From: Streptomyces longisporoflavus
GTDB taxonomy: Bacteria; Actinomycetota; Actinomycetes; Streptomycetales; Streptomycetaceae
Assembly: GCF_014649775.1 (NCBI RefSeq)
Contig: NZ_BMTR01000010.1
Location: 282,888 to 346,887 of the forward strand
Direction: 5' to 3'
Length of the DNA: 64,000 nucleotides
This document shows, piece by piece, positions 16,733 through 25,327 of this stretch; position 1 is the stretch's first letter; every line of letters begins with the position of its first letter. Position numbers and translations under genes: made by a program. Under the pieces are notes generated by a model that was not told the origin of the DNA, did not search any database, and saw only the letters and a program-made list of their open reading frames with translations.

Positions 16733-17713
16733 ATGGGCGTTCAGAAACTTCCCCTTGCCAAGGCGATCAACGAATCGCTGCGCACGGCCCTCGACACCGA
16801 CCCCAAGGTCCTCATCATGGGCGAGGACGTCGGCAAGCTCGGCGGCGTCTTCCGGGTGACGGACGGGCTGCAGAAGGACTTCGGCGAGGACCGGGTCATC
16901 GACACCCCGCTCGCCGAGTCGGGCATCGTCGGCACGGCCATCGGCCTGGCCCTGCGGGGCTACCGCCCGGTGGTGGAGATCCAGTTCGACGGCTTCGTCT
17001 TCCCGGCGTACGACCAGATCGTCACGCAGCTCGCGAAGATGCACGCCCGCGCGCTCGGCAAGATCAAGATGCCGGTCGTCATCCGCATTCCGTACGGCGG
17101 CGGGATCGGCGCCGTCGAGCACCACAGCGAGTCGCCCGAGGCGCTGTTCGCGCACGTGGCGGGGCTCAAGGTCGTCTCGCCCTCGAACTCGTCGGACGCC
17201 TACTGGATGATGCAGCAGGCCATCCAGAGCGACGACCCGGTGATCTTCTTCGAACCGAAGCGGCGTTACTGGGACAAGAGCGAGGTCGACACCGAGTCCA
17301 TCCCGGCGCCACTGCACAAGGCCCGGGTCGCCCGTGAGGGCACGGACCTGACGCTCGTCGCGTACGGCCCGATGGTGAAGGTCTGCCTGGAGGCCGCCGC
17401 GGCTGCCGCCGAAGAGGGCAAGTCCCTCGAAGTCGTGGACCTGCGCTCCATGTCGCCGATCGACTTCGACGCGGTGCAGGCCTCGGTCGAGAAGACCCGG
17501 CGGCTCGTCGTGGTCCACGAGGCCCCGGTCTTCCTGGGCACGGGCGCGGAGATCGCGGCCCGCATCACCGAGCGCTGCTTCTACCACCTCGAAGCTCCCG
17601 TGCTGCGGGTCGGCGGCTTCCACGCGCCGTATCCGCCGGCGCGGTTGGAAGAGGAGTACCTGCCGGGCCTTGACCGGGTGCTCGACACTGTCGACCGCTC
17701 GCTGGCGTACTGA
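16733..17713 (+). CDS. bkdB: Branched-chain 2-oxo acid dehydrogenase E1 beta subunit (second cluster)
   Basis: E1 beta partner, 326 residues from ATG 16733; GTG 16727, overlapping the E1 alpha stop, would add two residues. Typical blocks are MGEDVGKLGGVFRVTDGLQK, DTPLAESGIVGTA, IPYGGGIGAVEHHSESPE and, in the C-terminal domain, EVVDLRSMSPIDFD and APVLRVGGFHAPYPP. Gaps are 2 bp to E1 alpha and 11 bp to E2, so the three are surely cotranscribed. E1 beta of the first cluster has the same signatures. Confidence 0.93.
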   Translation: MGVQKLPLAKAINESLRTALDTDPKVLIMGEDVGKLGGVFRVTDGLQKDFGEDRVIDTPLAESGIVGTAIGLALRGYRPVVEIQFDGFVFPAYDQIVTQLAKMHARALGKIKMPVVIRIPYGGGIGAVEHHSESPEALFAHVAGLKVVSPSNSSDAYWMMQQAIQSDDPVIFFEPKRRYWDKSEVDTESIPAPLHKARVAREGTDLTLVAYGPMVKVCLEAAAAAAEEGKSLEVVDLRSMSPIDFDAVQASVEKTRRLVVVHEAPVFLGTGAEIAARITERCFYHLEAPVLRVGGFHAPYPPARLEEEYLPGLDRVLDTVDRSLAY

Positions 17714-17724
17714 GGGAGAAGGTC

Positions 17725-19251
17725 GTGACGACTATGACAGAGGCGACAGGCGCCGCGCTGGCCGAGTTCAAGATGCCCGACGTGGGCGAGGGACTCACCG
17801 AGGCAGAGATCCTCAAGTGGTTCGTGGCGCCGGGCGACACGGTCACCGACGGGCAGGTGGTGTGCGAGGTCGAGACGGCCAAGGCCGCCGTCGAGCTGCC
17901 CATCCCCTTCAACGGTGTGGTGCGCGAACTGCGCTTCCCCGAGGGCACCACGGTCGACGTCGGCCAGGTGATCATCGCGGTGGACGTGTCCGGCGGTTCC
18001 GCGCCCGCTCAGACGGACGCCTCTCCGGTGGCGGACGCGGCCCCCGCCCCGGCAGCAGAGGCCGTCCCCGCTCCGGCAGAAGGGGCCGCCCCCGAGGAGG
18101 AAGCCGCTCCCGAAGGCCGCCAGCCCGTGCTCGTGGGCTATGGAGTCGCGGAGTCCTCGACGAAGCGCCGCGCGCGCAAGTCGGCGCAGGACCAGGCCGA
18201 GGCCGCGGGGACGTACTACGCGGCAGCGGTCCAGGCCGAGCTGAACGGCTCTGGCACGGCCGCAGCAGCTCCCGCTGCCCTCGCTGCCCCCGCAGGCCCG
18301 GCAGCCCCCGCGGGCACCCGGCCGCTCGCCAAGCCGCCGGTGCGCAAGCTCGCCAAGGATCTGGGAGTCGACCTCACGGTCATCACTCCGTCCGGCCCCG
18401 ACGGGATCATCACGCGCGAGGACGTGCACGCGGCGGTGGCTCCGTCCGCCGGCTCCGTCTCCGCCCCTGCTCCCGCCGCCGCCCCGGCCCCGGCGTCCGC
18501 ACCGGAGCAGGCCGAGGCCTCCGCTCCGGCAGAAGCCGCCGGCACGGACGCCCGCGAGACCCGCATCCCCGTCAAGGGCGTCCGCAAGGCCATCGCCCAG
18601 GCGATGGTCGGCTCGGCCTTCACGGCGCCGCACGTCACGGAGTTCGTGACGGTGGACGTGACGCGGACGATGAAGCTGGTCGAGGAACTCAAGCAGGACA
18701 AGGCGTTCGCGGGCCTGCGGGTCAATCCGCTCCTGCTGATCTCCAAGGCGCTGCTCGTGGCGATCCGGCGCAACCCGGACGTCAACGCGGCCTGGGACGA
18801 GGCCAACCAGGAGATCGTCCAGAAGCACTACGTGAACCTGGGCATCGCCGCCGCGACCCCGCGCGGTCTGATCGTCCCGAACATCAAGGACGCGCAGGCC
18901 AAGACGCTGCCCGAACTGGCCGAGTCGCTCGGCGAGCTGGTCTCCACGGCCCGCGACGGCAAGACGTCGCCGTCCGCGATGCAGGGCGGCACGGTCACCA
19001 TCACGAACGTCGGCGTCTTCGGCGTCGACACCGGCACGCCGATCCTGAACCCGGGCGAGTCCGCGATCCTCGCGGTCGGCGCGATCAAGCTCCAGCCCTG
19101 GGTCCACAAGGGCAAGGTCAAGCCGCGTCAGGTGACGACACTCGCGCTCTCCTTCGACCACCGCCTGGTCGACGGCGAGCTCGGCTCCAAGGTGCTCGCC
19201 GATGTGGCGGCGATCCTGGAGCAGCCCAAGCGGCTCATGACCTGGGCGTAG
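17725..19251 (+). CDS. bkdC: Branched-chain 2-oxo acid dehydrogenase E2 (second cluster)
   Basis: Lipoamide acyltransferase, 508 residues. GTG 17725 follows GGGAGAAGG; ATG 17734 is an alternative. One lipoyl domain (about 13-87) carries Lys53 in VETAKAAVELP. An Ala/Pro/Glu linker leads to the subunit-binding domain (about 205-240, KPPVRKLAKDLGVDL), a second linker of repeated Ala-Pro, and a catalytic domain ending FDHRLVDGE with His479 and Asp483. No E3 follows. The strong hairpin at 19303-19351 ends the operon. Confidence 0.93.
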   Translation: MTTMTEATGAALAEFKMPDVGEGLTEAEILKWFVAPGDTVTDGQVVCEVETAKAAVELPIPFNGVVRELRFPEGTTVDVGQVIIAVDVSGGSAPAQTDASPVADAAPAPAAEAVPAPAEGAAPEEEAAPEGRQPVLVGYGVAESSTKRRARKSAQDQAEAAGTYYAAAVQAELNGSGTAAAAPAALAAPAGPAAPAGTRPLAKPPVRKLAKDLGVDLTVITPSGPDGIITREDVHAAVAPSAGSVSAPAPAAAPAPASAPEQAEASAPAEAAGTDARETRIPVKGVRKAIAQAMVGSAFTAPHVTEFVTVDVTRTMKLVEELKQDKAFAGLRVNPLLLISKALLVAIRRNPDVNAAWDEANQEIVQKHYVNLGIAAATPRGLIVPNIKDAQAKTLPELAESLGELVSTARDGKTSPSAMQGGTVTITNVGVFGVDTGTPILNPGESAILAVGAIKLQPWVHKGKVKPRQVTTLALSFDHRLVDGELGSKVLADVAAILEQPKRLMTWA

Positions 19252-19302
19252 CGAGGCATACGCGTACACCGGGTACACCGCGCACACCGCGGATACCGTG
19301 CA

Positions 19303-19351
19303 TACGCCGACGGGGCCCCGCCACAGTCAGTGGCGGGGCCCCGTCGGCGTA
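19303..19351. terminator. Bidirectional terminator between bkd operon and DD-peptidase gene
   Basis: A perfect 22-bp stem (19303-19324 with 19330-19351, containing GGGGCCCCGCC) and a 5-nt AGTCA loop lie between convergent genes. Short GTACACCG-like repeats precede it at 19262-19300. Confidence 0.88.
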
Positions 19352-19373
19352 CGCGTACGTGTACCGCGTAGGG

Positions 19374-20264
19374 CTACTTCTTGAAGCCGTAGTCCATCAG
19401 CTTCTTCGCGTCCTTGGTGCGGGCGTCGGAGGAGGTCGAGGTGAGGACCGTGCCGATGACCGTCTTGCCGTTCCGCGTCGCGGCGAAGACGAGGCAGTAC
19501 TTGGCCTGGGGGCCGGAGCCGGTCTTCACGCCGATGGCGCCGCTGTAGCTGCCGAGCAGGTTGTTCGTGTTCGACCACGACATGTAGCGGTAGCCGCCGC
19601 TCTTCGTGGTGACCTTCTGCTTGGTCGACTTCGTCTTCACGACCGTACGGAACGTGGAGCTCTTCATCGCGCTGCTGGCGAGCTTCGTCAGGTCACGGGG
19701 CGTGGAGTAGTTGCTTCCGTTGCCGATGCCGTCGAAGGAGTCGAAGTGCGTGTTCGTCATGCCGAGGCTCCTGGCCTGGGCGTTCATCTTGCCGATGAAC
19801 GACTTGACGCGGGCGGAACGCGTGGAGCCCTTGCCGAACTTGTCCGCGAGCGCGTACGCCGCGTCGCAGCCGGACGGCAGCATGAGGCCGTACAGGAGCT
19901 GGCGGACGGTGACCTTGTCGCCGACGATCAGCCGGGCGGACGAGGCGGTGTTCCTGACGATGTAGTCGCTGTAGGCCTTCTCGATCTTGACCTTGGAGTC
20001 GAGGTTCAGGTTCGACTGCGAGAGGACCACCTTCGCCGTCATGATCTTGGTGGTCGAGCCGGTGGACCTGCGGGTGTCCGCGGCCTTCGTGTAGAGCGTC
20101 TTGCCGGTGCCGTTGTTCATCACGTAGCCGCCCTTGGCGGCGATGGACGGCTTCGGCAGCGCGGCCGCATGGGCCGGGGTCGTGAGGGCTCCGCCCGCGA
20201 AGACCGCGCTCGCGGTGACGATTACGGCCGATGCGCGGCGAATGCCCTTGATGGGGGTTTTCAA
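19374..20264 (-). CDS. Secreted D-alanyl-D-alanine carboxypeptidase/transpeptidase, Streptomyces K15 type
   Basis: Low-molecular-mass penicillin-binding protein (SxxK superfamily, peptidase family S11) acting on peptidoglycan outside the membrane, 296 residues. I start it at the TTG at 20264: GGGAG lies eight bases upstream and the product then begins with a perfect signal peptide (KTPIKGIRR, hydrophobic core, AHA-A at about 31-34). No in-frame ATG is better placed. Active-site motifs: STTK (Ser70-Lys73), SGC (131-133) and KTG (248-250). The SGC in place of the usual SxN is the hallmark of the Streptomyces K15 DD-transpeptidase. No C-terminal anchor helix is seen. Confidence 0.88.
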   Translation of the reverse strand: MKTPIKGIRRASAVIVTASAVFAGGALTTPAHAAALPKPSIAAKGGYVMNNGTGKTLYTKAADTRRSTGSTTKIMTAKVVLSQSNLNLDSKVKIEKAYSDYIVRNTASSARLIVGDKVTVRQLLYGLMLPSGCDAAYALADKFGKGSTRSARVKSFIGKMNAQARSLGMTNTHFDSFDGIGNGSNYSTPRDLTKLASSAMKSSTFRTVVKTKSTKQKVTTKSGGYRYMSWSNTNNLLGSYSGAIGVKTGSGPQAKYCLVFAATRNGKTVIGTVLTSTSSDARTKDAKKLMDYGFKK

Positions 20265-20431
20265 GTTTAATGCTCCCAAAATGCCCAAATGCCCCTGGAA
20301 TGCGGCCACATGAGGGTGCCGCTCGGTATGAAGACTCACGAGAGTGGCGAATGGATGCACGCCGAGGGGGGTGATGTCCGGATCGTGGAATGGACGACCT
20401 CATGGGTACGTGTTGTATCTATGCTGTGCGC
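20265..20431. promoter_or_regulatory. Divergent promoter region (DD-peptidase / GntR regulator)
   Basis: A 167-bp space. On the plus strand TATGCT (20420-20425) lies seven bases before ATG 20432, which fits a -10 box for a leaderless GntR-gene transcript. No good -35 is apparent. Confidence 0.45.
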
Positions 20432-21142
20432 ATGCCTGTCGCACCCGCCTCGTCCCTCACTCAGGACCCCAAGCTGGACCGCGAGCGAGACCCCGTGCAG
20501 TCCCTGAAGCAGCCGCCCGCCGCCGAGCGCGTGTACGCGCACGTCAAGCAGGGTGTCCTCGACCGCCGGTACGAGGGCGGCACGCTGCTCACCGAGGGCG
20601 AGCTCGCCGAAGCGGTCGGGGTCTCCCGCACCCCGGTCCGCGAGGCCCTCCTGAAGCTGGAGGTCGAGGGGCTCCTGCGGCTCTACCCCAAGAAGGGCGC
20701 CCTGGTCCTGCCGGTGTCCGCGCAGGAGATCGCCGACGTCGTCGAGACGCGGCTCCTGGTGGAGACCCACTCGGTGCGCAAGGCGGTGCCCGCGCCCCCG
20801 GCGCTGCTCGCGCGCCTGGAGGAGCTGCTGCGGACCCAGCGGGAGCAGGCCGCCGCCGGGGACTTCTCCGCTGCCGCAGTGACCGACCGCTGCTTCCACG
20901 CCGAGATCGTGCGCAGCGGCGGCAACGAGATCCTGGCCCGCCTCTACGACCAGCTCCGTGACCGGCAGCTGCGGATGGGCGTGGCCGTGATGCACTCCCA
21001 CCCCGACCGGATCGCCAAGACGCTCGCCGAGCACGAGGAGCTTCTGGGCGCCCTGAAGTCCGGGGACGCGGCAGCGGCCGAGGCGGTAGTCACCCGGCAC
21101 GTCGGGTGGTTCCAGAATCTGGCCAGGGGCGAAGTCCGATGA
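20432..21142 (+). CDS. GntR-family (FadR/FCD type) transcription regulator
   Basis: DNA-binding repressor, 236 residues from ATG 20432. The N-terminal winged helix (about 35-95: AERVYAHVKQGVLDRRY, GELAEAVGVSRTPVREALLKLEVEGLL) is the canonical GntR helix-turn-helix; the C-terminal all-helical FCD effector domain has metal-ligand-type residues (DRCFHAEI, HEELL). The ATG lies too close to a -10-like TATGCT for a leader, so the mRNA is probably leaderless. Its stop overlaps the MFS gene (ATGA), so it probably controls that transporter and binds its substrate. The ligand is unknown. Confidence 0.9.
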   Translation: MPVAPASSLTQDPKLDRERDPVQSLKQPPAAERVYAHVKQGVLDRRYEGGTLLTEGELAEAVGVSRTPVREALLKLEVEGLLRLYPKKGALVLPVSAQEIADVVETRLLVETHSVRKAVPAPPALLARLEELLRTQREQAAAGDFSAAAVTDRCFHAEIVRSGGNEILARLYDQLRDRQLRMGVAVMHSHPDRIAKTLAEHEELLGALKSGDAAAAEAVVTRHVGWFQNLARGEVR

Positions 21143-22446
21143 GCGCTGCCTCCGCCCCCGTCTCCCTCCCCGGCGACCCGCCCGGCGGCAAGAAGGCCGT
21201 GCTCGTCTGGGGCATCGGCGTCGCCGTCTACTTCGTCGCCGTCATCTTCCGGACCTCCCTCGGCGTCGCCGGGCTCGACGCCGCCGACCGGTTCCACGTC
21301 AACGCGTCCGCGCTCTCGACCTTCTCGATACTCCAGCTGCTCGTCTACGCGGGCATGCAGATACCCGTCGGCCTGATGGTCGACCGGCTCGGCACCAAGC
21401 GCGTGCTGACCATCGGGGTCGTGCTCTTCACGGTCGGACAGCTCGGCTTCGCGTTCTCGCCCTCGTACGGAATGGCGCTCGCGTCCCGCGCGCTGCTCGG
21501 CTGCGGTGACGCGCTGACCTTCATCAGCGTGCTGCGTCTCGGCACCCGCTGGTTCCCCGCCCGGCGCGGCCCGCTGGTCGCCCAGCTCGCCGGTCTCGTC
21601 GGCATGGCGGGCAACCTCGTCTCCACCCTCGTCCTCGCCCGGCTCCTGCACTCCGTCGGCTGGACCGCGGCCTTCGCCGGCAGCGCGCTGTGCGGCGTCG
21701 TCGTCCTCGTACTGATGACGCTGTTCCTCAAGGACCACCCGGAGGGGCACGCGCCGGAGCCGGTGCGGCACACCGGCGGGGCCTTCGTGCGCAAGCAGAT
21801 CGCCATGAGCTGGCGCGAGCCCGGCACCCGGCTCGGCCTCTGGGTGCACTTCACCACGCAGTTCCCGGCGATGGTGTTCCTGCTCCTGTGGGGTCTGCCG
21901 TTCCTCGTCGAGGCGCAGGGGCTCACGCGCGGCACGGCCGGGGGGCTGCTCACCCTCGTCGTGCTCTCCAACATGGTGATCGGCCTGGTCTACGGCCAGA
22001 TCGTCGCCCGGCACCACGCGGCACGCACGCCGCTCGCCATCGGCACCGTCGCGGCGACGGCGGCGATGTGGGCGGTCACGATCCACTACCCCGGCGACCA
22101 CGCGCCGATGTGGCTGCTCATCACGCTGTGCACCGTGCTCGGCGCCTGCGGCCCCGCGTCCATGATCGGCTTCGACTTCGCGCGGCCCGCGAATCCGCCG
22201 GAGCGGCAGGGCACCGCGTCCGGCATCGTGAACATGGGCGGATTCGTCGCCTCCATGACGACGCTGCTCGCCATCGGCGTCCTCCTGGACGCGACCGGCG
22301 ACAACTACCGGATCGCCTTCTCCGCCGTCTTCGTCCTCGAAGCGGTGGGCCTCAGCCAGATCCTGCGGCTGCGGACGCGCGCGGTGCGCAGGGAGAAGGA
22401 GCGGCTTGTCGCCAGCCGCGTGGAGGCCGTGCACGTCCCCGTCTGA
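21139..22446 (+). CDS. MFS transporter
   Basis: Twelve-helix major facilitator permease, 435 residues, translationally coupled to the GntR regulator. Visible features include the loop 2-3 motif GLMVDRLGTKRVLT (about 87-100), the repeated half after about 240, and hydrophobic segments such as VWGIGVAVYFVAVIF and FPAMVFLLLWGLPFLVEA. The arrangement resembles CynX/NarK-like actinobacterial carriers, but the substrate cannot be read from sequence. The C-terminus is cytosolic and charged (RRKEK-type). Confidence 0.88.
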   Translation: MSAASAPVSLPGDPPGGKKAVLVWGIGVAVYFVAVIFRTSLGVAGLDAADRFHVNASALSTFSILQLLVYAGMQIPVGLMVDRLGTKRVLTIGVVLFTVGQLGFAFSPSYGMALASRALLGCGDALTFISVLRLGTRWFPARRGPLVAQLAGLVGMAGNLVSTLVLARLLHSVGWTAAFAGSALCGVVVLVLMTLFLKDHPEGHAPEPVRHTGGAFVRKQIAMSWREPGTRLGLWVHFTTQFPAMVFLLLWGLPFLVEAQGLTRGTAGGLLTLVVLSNMVIGLVYGQIVARHHAARTPLAIGTVAATAAMWAVTIHYPGDHAPMWLLITLCTVLGACGPASMIGFDFARPANPPERQGTASGIVNMGGFVASMTTLLAIGVLLDATGDNYRIAFSAVFVLEAVGLSQILRLRTRAVRREKERLVASRVEAVHVPV

Positions 22447-22473
22447 AGACGCGGGAGGAAGGGGCGGTCGCCC

Positions 22474-22528
22474 GTGACCGCGAGGACCACGGCGTGACCG
22501 CGAGAGCTACGGCGTGACCGCGAACTCC
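22474..22528. repeat. 20-bp tandem duplication of a gene 3' end
   Basis: Units start at 22474, 22494 and 22514, each GTGACCGCGA followed by a variable part and ACGGC. The third unit encodes the last codons (FAVT) of the minus-strand gene and its stop at 22507 falls in the second unit, so the repeat looks like copies of the gene end spilling into the spacer. Confidence 0.7.
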
Positions 22529-23331
22529 CGCAGGATTGCCTCGGCGAGACCGTGATCGCCCTCGATCTTGACGCGGTCGGCCACCGACGCGTACGAGACG
22601 CGGCCGCAGGCGAGGCGGAAGTACGTCTCCCAGTCCAGGCTCAGGGTGGCGAGCGGGCCGAGCGAGGGGGCGCCGTCGACCGTGGCCCGCCCCTCGGCGT
22701 CCACGCGGACGGTGCGCAGGAACTCGACGGGGCCGCTCACGTCGAAGACGACCGCCGAATTCGCCGGTGCCCCGGCCTTCTTGGCGACCACGTCCCGCAG
22801 TCCGTGCAGCAACATGTCCCGCGCCACGAACGCTCCCTGGGAGTCCAGGTTGCCGGGCTTCCGCAGTGTCGTACGCAGGTCCTGCTCGTGCACCCAGACG
22901 TCGAACGCGCGCATCCGCATAGCCAGTTCGAGGGTCTGCTCGGTGCCGAGGGGGCCGCGGATCTTGTGGGAGGGGTCGCGCGATTCGTTCCGCAGCTGAC
23001 GCGTGCGGCGGATGATCGTGTACTCCAGCTCGGAGGTCATCTCGGGCGCGGTGTGGTGCCGCCGGACGTCGACCTGCATCTCCATGTAGCGCTGGCCCTC
23101 GGTCTTCACGTGGTAAAGATCGCGGGGCAGGGTGTGGATGGGGCGCGGGTCGCCCAGCATCTCGCAGTCCAGGCCTATGACGTGGGAAATGATGTCCCGC
23201 ACCGACCAACCGGGGCAGGGGGTGGCCCAGTTCCACTCACCCTCGGCGAGCGGTGACACCAGCTCGGATATGGCTGATACGGATTGGGTCCAGGCGTCGG
23301 CGTAGGTTTGCAGGCTGGGATGGAGACTCAC
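22507..23331 (-). CDS. Mycothiol-dependent maleylpyruvate isomerase-family (DinB-like) enzyme
   Basis: Member of the TIGR03083 family of metal-binding four-helix enzymes that use mycothiol, 274 residues from GTG 23331 (AGGGG upstream). Family marks: EWNWATPCPGWSVRDIISHVIGLD (about 30-55), where the His is a metal ligand, MRAFDVWVHEQDLR (about 150-163), giving the second and third His/Glu ligands, and a C-terminal SCP2-like region ending SYASVADRVKIEGDHGLAEAILREF. The substrate is unknown. It is divergent from the nitrilase-family gene and convergent with the MFS gene. Confidence 0.85.
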   Translation of the reverse strand: MSLHPSLQTYADAWTQSVSAISELVSPLAEGEWNWATPCPGWSVRDIISHVIGLDCEMLGDPRPIHTLPRDLYHVKTEGQRYMEMQVDVRRHHTAPEMTSELEYTIIRRTRQLRNESRDPSHKIRGPLGTEQTLELAMRMRAFDVWVHEQDLRTTLRKPGNLDSQGAFVARDMLLHGLRDVVAKKAGAPANSAVVFDVSGPVEFLRTVRVDAEGRATVDGAPSLGPLATLSLDWETYFRLACGRVSYASVADRVKIEGDHGLAEAILREFAVTP

Positions 23332-23500
23332 GGGACCCCTCGACGGTCGTACGCGGGCGGTGGGTGTCTGAGACGCGTAATGGGGGTCCGGGGGGGTCCC
23401 CCGGAAAATCACAGTACGCTGCCCACAGGCACCCCGGCAGTGCTTTCGTGTGACGATCGTAGGCCTGCCCAGACGGCTCGAATGCCAGGACGGTGGTAGT

Positions 23501-24304
23501 GTGCGCGCCTCCCTCATCCAGATCGCCGTAGACGAGGGCGAATCGGTCAATTCCCGCCGCTCGCGGGTCTCTTCACTGGTCCGTGAGGTCGCCGGACGTG
23601 AGCGGCCGGATCTCGTCGTTCTCCCCGAACTGTGGACCACGGGAGCCTTCGCGTACGAGACGTTCGCGAGCGAGGCGGAGTCGCTGGAGGGCCCCACGTA
23701 CGAGGCCATGGGCAAGGCCGCGAGCGACGCGGGGGTCTGGCTGCACGCGGGGTCGGTTCCGGAGCGGGACGCGTCCGGGGACCTCTACAACACCTCGCTC
23801 GTCTTCTCGCCCGACGGCTCGCTCGCCGCTTCGTACCGCAAGATCCACCGGTTCGGCTTCGACAAGGGCGAGGCCGTGCTGATGGGGGCGGGCAGCGAGC
23901 TGGTGACGGTACGGACGCCGGCCGCGGCGATCGGGCTCGCCACCTGCTACGACCTGCGCTTCCCCGAGCTGTTCCGGGGGCTCGTCGACGCGGGCGCCGA
24001 GATGTTCGTCGTGCCCGCGGGGTGGCCGGCGCGGCGGCGGGAGCACTGGACGCTGTTCGCGCGGGCGCGCGCGGTCGAGGACCAGGTGTACGTCCTCGCC
24101 TGTGGCACCGGGGGCTCGCACGCCGGGGTCCCCCAGGCGGGGCACAGCGTCGTCGTCGACCCCTGGGGTGAGGTGCTCGCCGAGGCGGGGGACGGTGAGG
24201 AGGTCCTCACCGTCGATCTCGACATCGCGAAGGTCGCGGCCACGCGGGAGCAGTTCCCGGCGCTGAAGGACCGGCTTCTCGGGGTCGAAGCCCCGCCGCG
24301 CTGA
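23501..24304 (+). CDS. Carbon-nitrogen hydrolase (nitrilase superfamily, omega-amidase-like)
   Basis: Cytosolic amidase, 267 residues from GTG 23501. The catalytic triad is visible: Glu43 (LPELW), Lys114 (YRKIHRFGF) and Cys149 (LATCYDLRFPELFR). The CYDLRFPE context is shared with omega-amidases and YafV/Nit2-like enzymes that hydrolyse alpha-keto acid amides, so that is the best guess at activity. A longer frame from 23450 has no support. An adjacent small gene (LURP-like) is convergent. Confidence 0.88.
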   Translation: MRASLIQIAVDEGESVNSRRSRVSSLVREVAGRERPDLVVLPELWTTGAFAYETFASEAESLEGPTYEAMGKAASDAGVWLHAGSVPERDASGDLYNTSLVFSPDGSLAASYRKIHRFGFDKGEAVLMGAGSELVTVRTPAAAIGLATCYDLRFPELFRGLVDAGAEMFVVPAGWPARRREHWTLFARARAVEDQVYVLACGTGGSHAGVPQAGHSVVVDPWGEVLAEAGDGEEVLTVDLDIAKVAATREQFPALKDRLLGVEAPPR

Positions 24305-24325
24305 GAGCCCCCTCGGAGCGCGGGC

Positions 24326-24820
24326 CTAGTCGTCGCCCCGCTCCTTCTCCGCCAGGCGGATCACGCAGACCGCGACGGCCAGGAGGAGGGACGCGTCGGC
24401 GTCCTCCCGGACGATCTGGACGCCGTACGTGTCGCGGACGCGGAACCAGCGGCGGGAGATGTCCGCCAGGAGCTCGCCGTCGTACTCGATGGCGAACTCG
24501 CGGTCCAGGATCTTGCCGCTCACGTCGAGTTCGGTGCCGTCGACCAGCTCGACGCGGTAGTGGTTGCGAAGCAGTGAGAGGCGTTTGCGCTTGATGGTGG
24601 CGAGGGCCTCGCCGCCCCGCTCGATCACCATCGTGTCGCGCAGCGACAGCATTTTGGCGTGGATGTCGATGAGGACGCGGCCCTGCATGTCCTTGAGCTC
24701 GAAGGTCTCGCGCAGGCGCATCGCCTTGCCGTCGACGAGGAAGACCTTCTGGCCCTGGTCGTCCTCGATCCAGTAGTCGTCACCGATGCCGAGCAGCCGG
24801 TCGCGTACGAGAAGTTTCAT
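24326..24820 (-). CDS. LURP-one-related/scramblase-fold protein
   Basis: Beta-barrel Tubby/LURP-one-fold protein, 164 residues from ATG 24820. Typical blocks: MKLLVRDRLLGIGDDYWIEDDQGQKVFLVDGKA and LRETFELKDMQGRVLIDIHAKMLSLRDTMVIER. Bacterial members have no firm function; a membrane-lipid or storage role is only suggested by the plant and scramblase relatives. It ends in a charged EKERGDD tail. Confidence 0.85.
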   Translation of the reverse strand: MKLLVRDRLLGIGDDYWIEDDQGQKVFLVDGKAMRLRETFELKDMQGRVLIDIHAKMLSLRDTMVIERGGEALATIKRKRLSLLRNHYRVELVDGTELDVSGKILDREFAIEYDGELLADISRRWFRVRDTYGVQIVREDADASLLLAVAVCVIRLAEKERGDD

Positions 24821-24894
24821 GCGGTCATGAGTACCCCGCCGCGCCCATGACACCGGATGAAGCCGGGGCGGTTCACCGTGACGTGGCGTCATGC

Positions 24895-24936
24895 CGCGGG
24901 GCCCGGCGGCCATGGAGGTGGCTGCCGGGCCCCGCG
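24895..24936 (-). terminator. Hairpin terminator after DUF6458 gene
   Basis: A 13-bp perfect stem, CGCGGGGCCCGGC (24895-24907) with 24924-24936, has a 16-nt loop. It lies 60 bp downstream of the minus-strand DUF6458 gene. Confidence 0.7.
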
Positions 24937-24995
24937 ACGACGAGTGGGTGGACCTGTTGGCCGGTGGTGCTTTGGCCCGCGAGCGGGCCCACCCG

Positions 24996-25220
24996 TCACA
25001 AGCCGTGGCGGTGATGGTCGTCTTCCGTCTCGATCACCGTCGCGCCCGGCGGCACGACCGTCTTGCGGCGCGCGTTGGTGAACGCGGCGACACCGATCAC
25101 GCCCACGGCCATCATGATCAGACCGGTGACGGTGAGATTGATGCCGTCCATCTCCCAGTCGGTGGCGAACGCGAGAATGGCGCCCGCGGCGATCAGAAGT
25201 ATGCATCCGCCCAGGCCCAT
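24996..25220 (-). CDS. DUF6458-family two-helix membrane protein
   Basis: Small membrane protein of unknown role, 74 residues: TM1 about 3-19 (LGGCILLIAAGAILAFAT), a short DWEMDGINLTVTG loop, TM2 about 30-48 (LIMMAVGVIGVAAF), then an Arg-rich then acidic/His tail (ETEDDHHRHGL). The WEMDGINLTVTG loop is the family signature. ATG 25220 has GGAGG-like sequence upstream. It lies 107 bp downstream of the M18 peptidase gene on the same strand. Confidence 0.85.
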   Translation of the reverse strand: MGLGGCILLIAAGAILAFATDWEMDGINLTVTGLIMMAVGVIGVAAFTNARRKTVVPPGATVIETEDDHHRHGL

Positions 25221-25327
25221 GAGGACCGCCTCCCTAAGTCGTGTGGCAGGGCCTCCGGGTACCCGGGCCCGGCACGGTCACACAGGGAAGCGGAAATCAC
25301 GCTTCAGGCCTCGCTCCTGAGTGGCCC

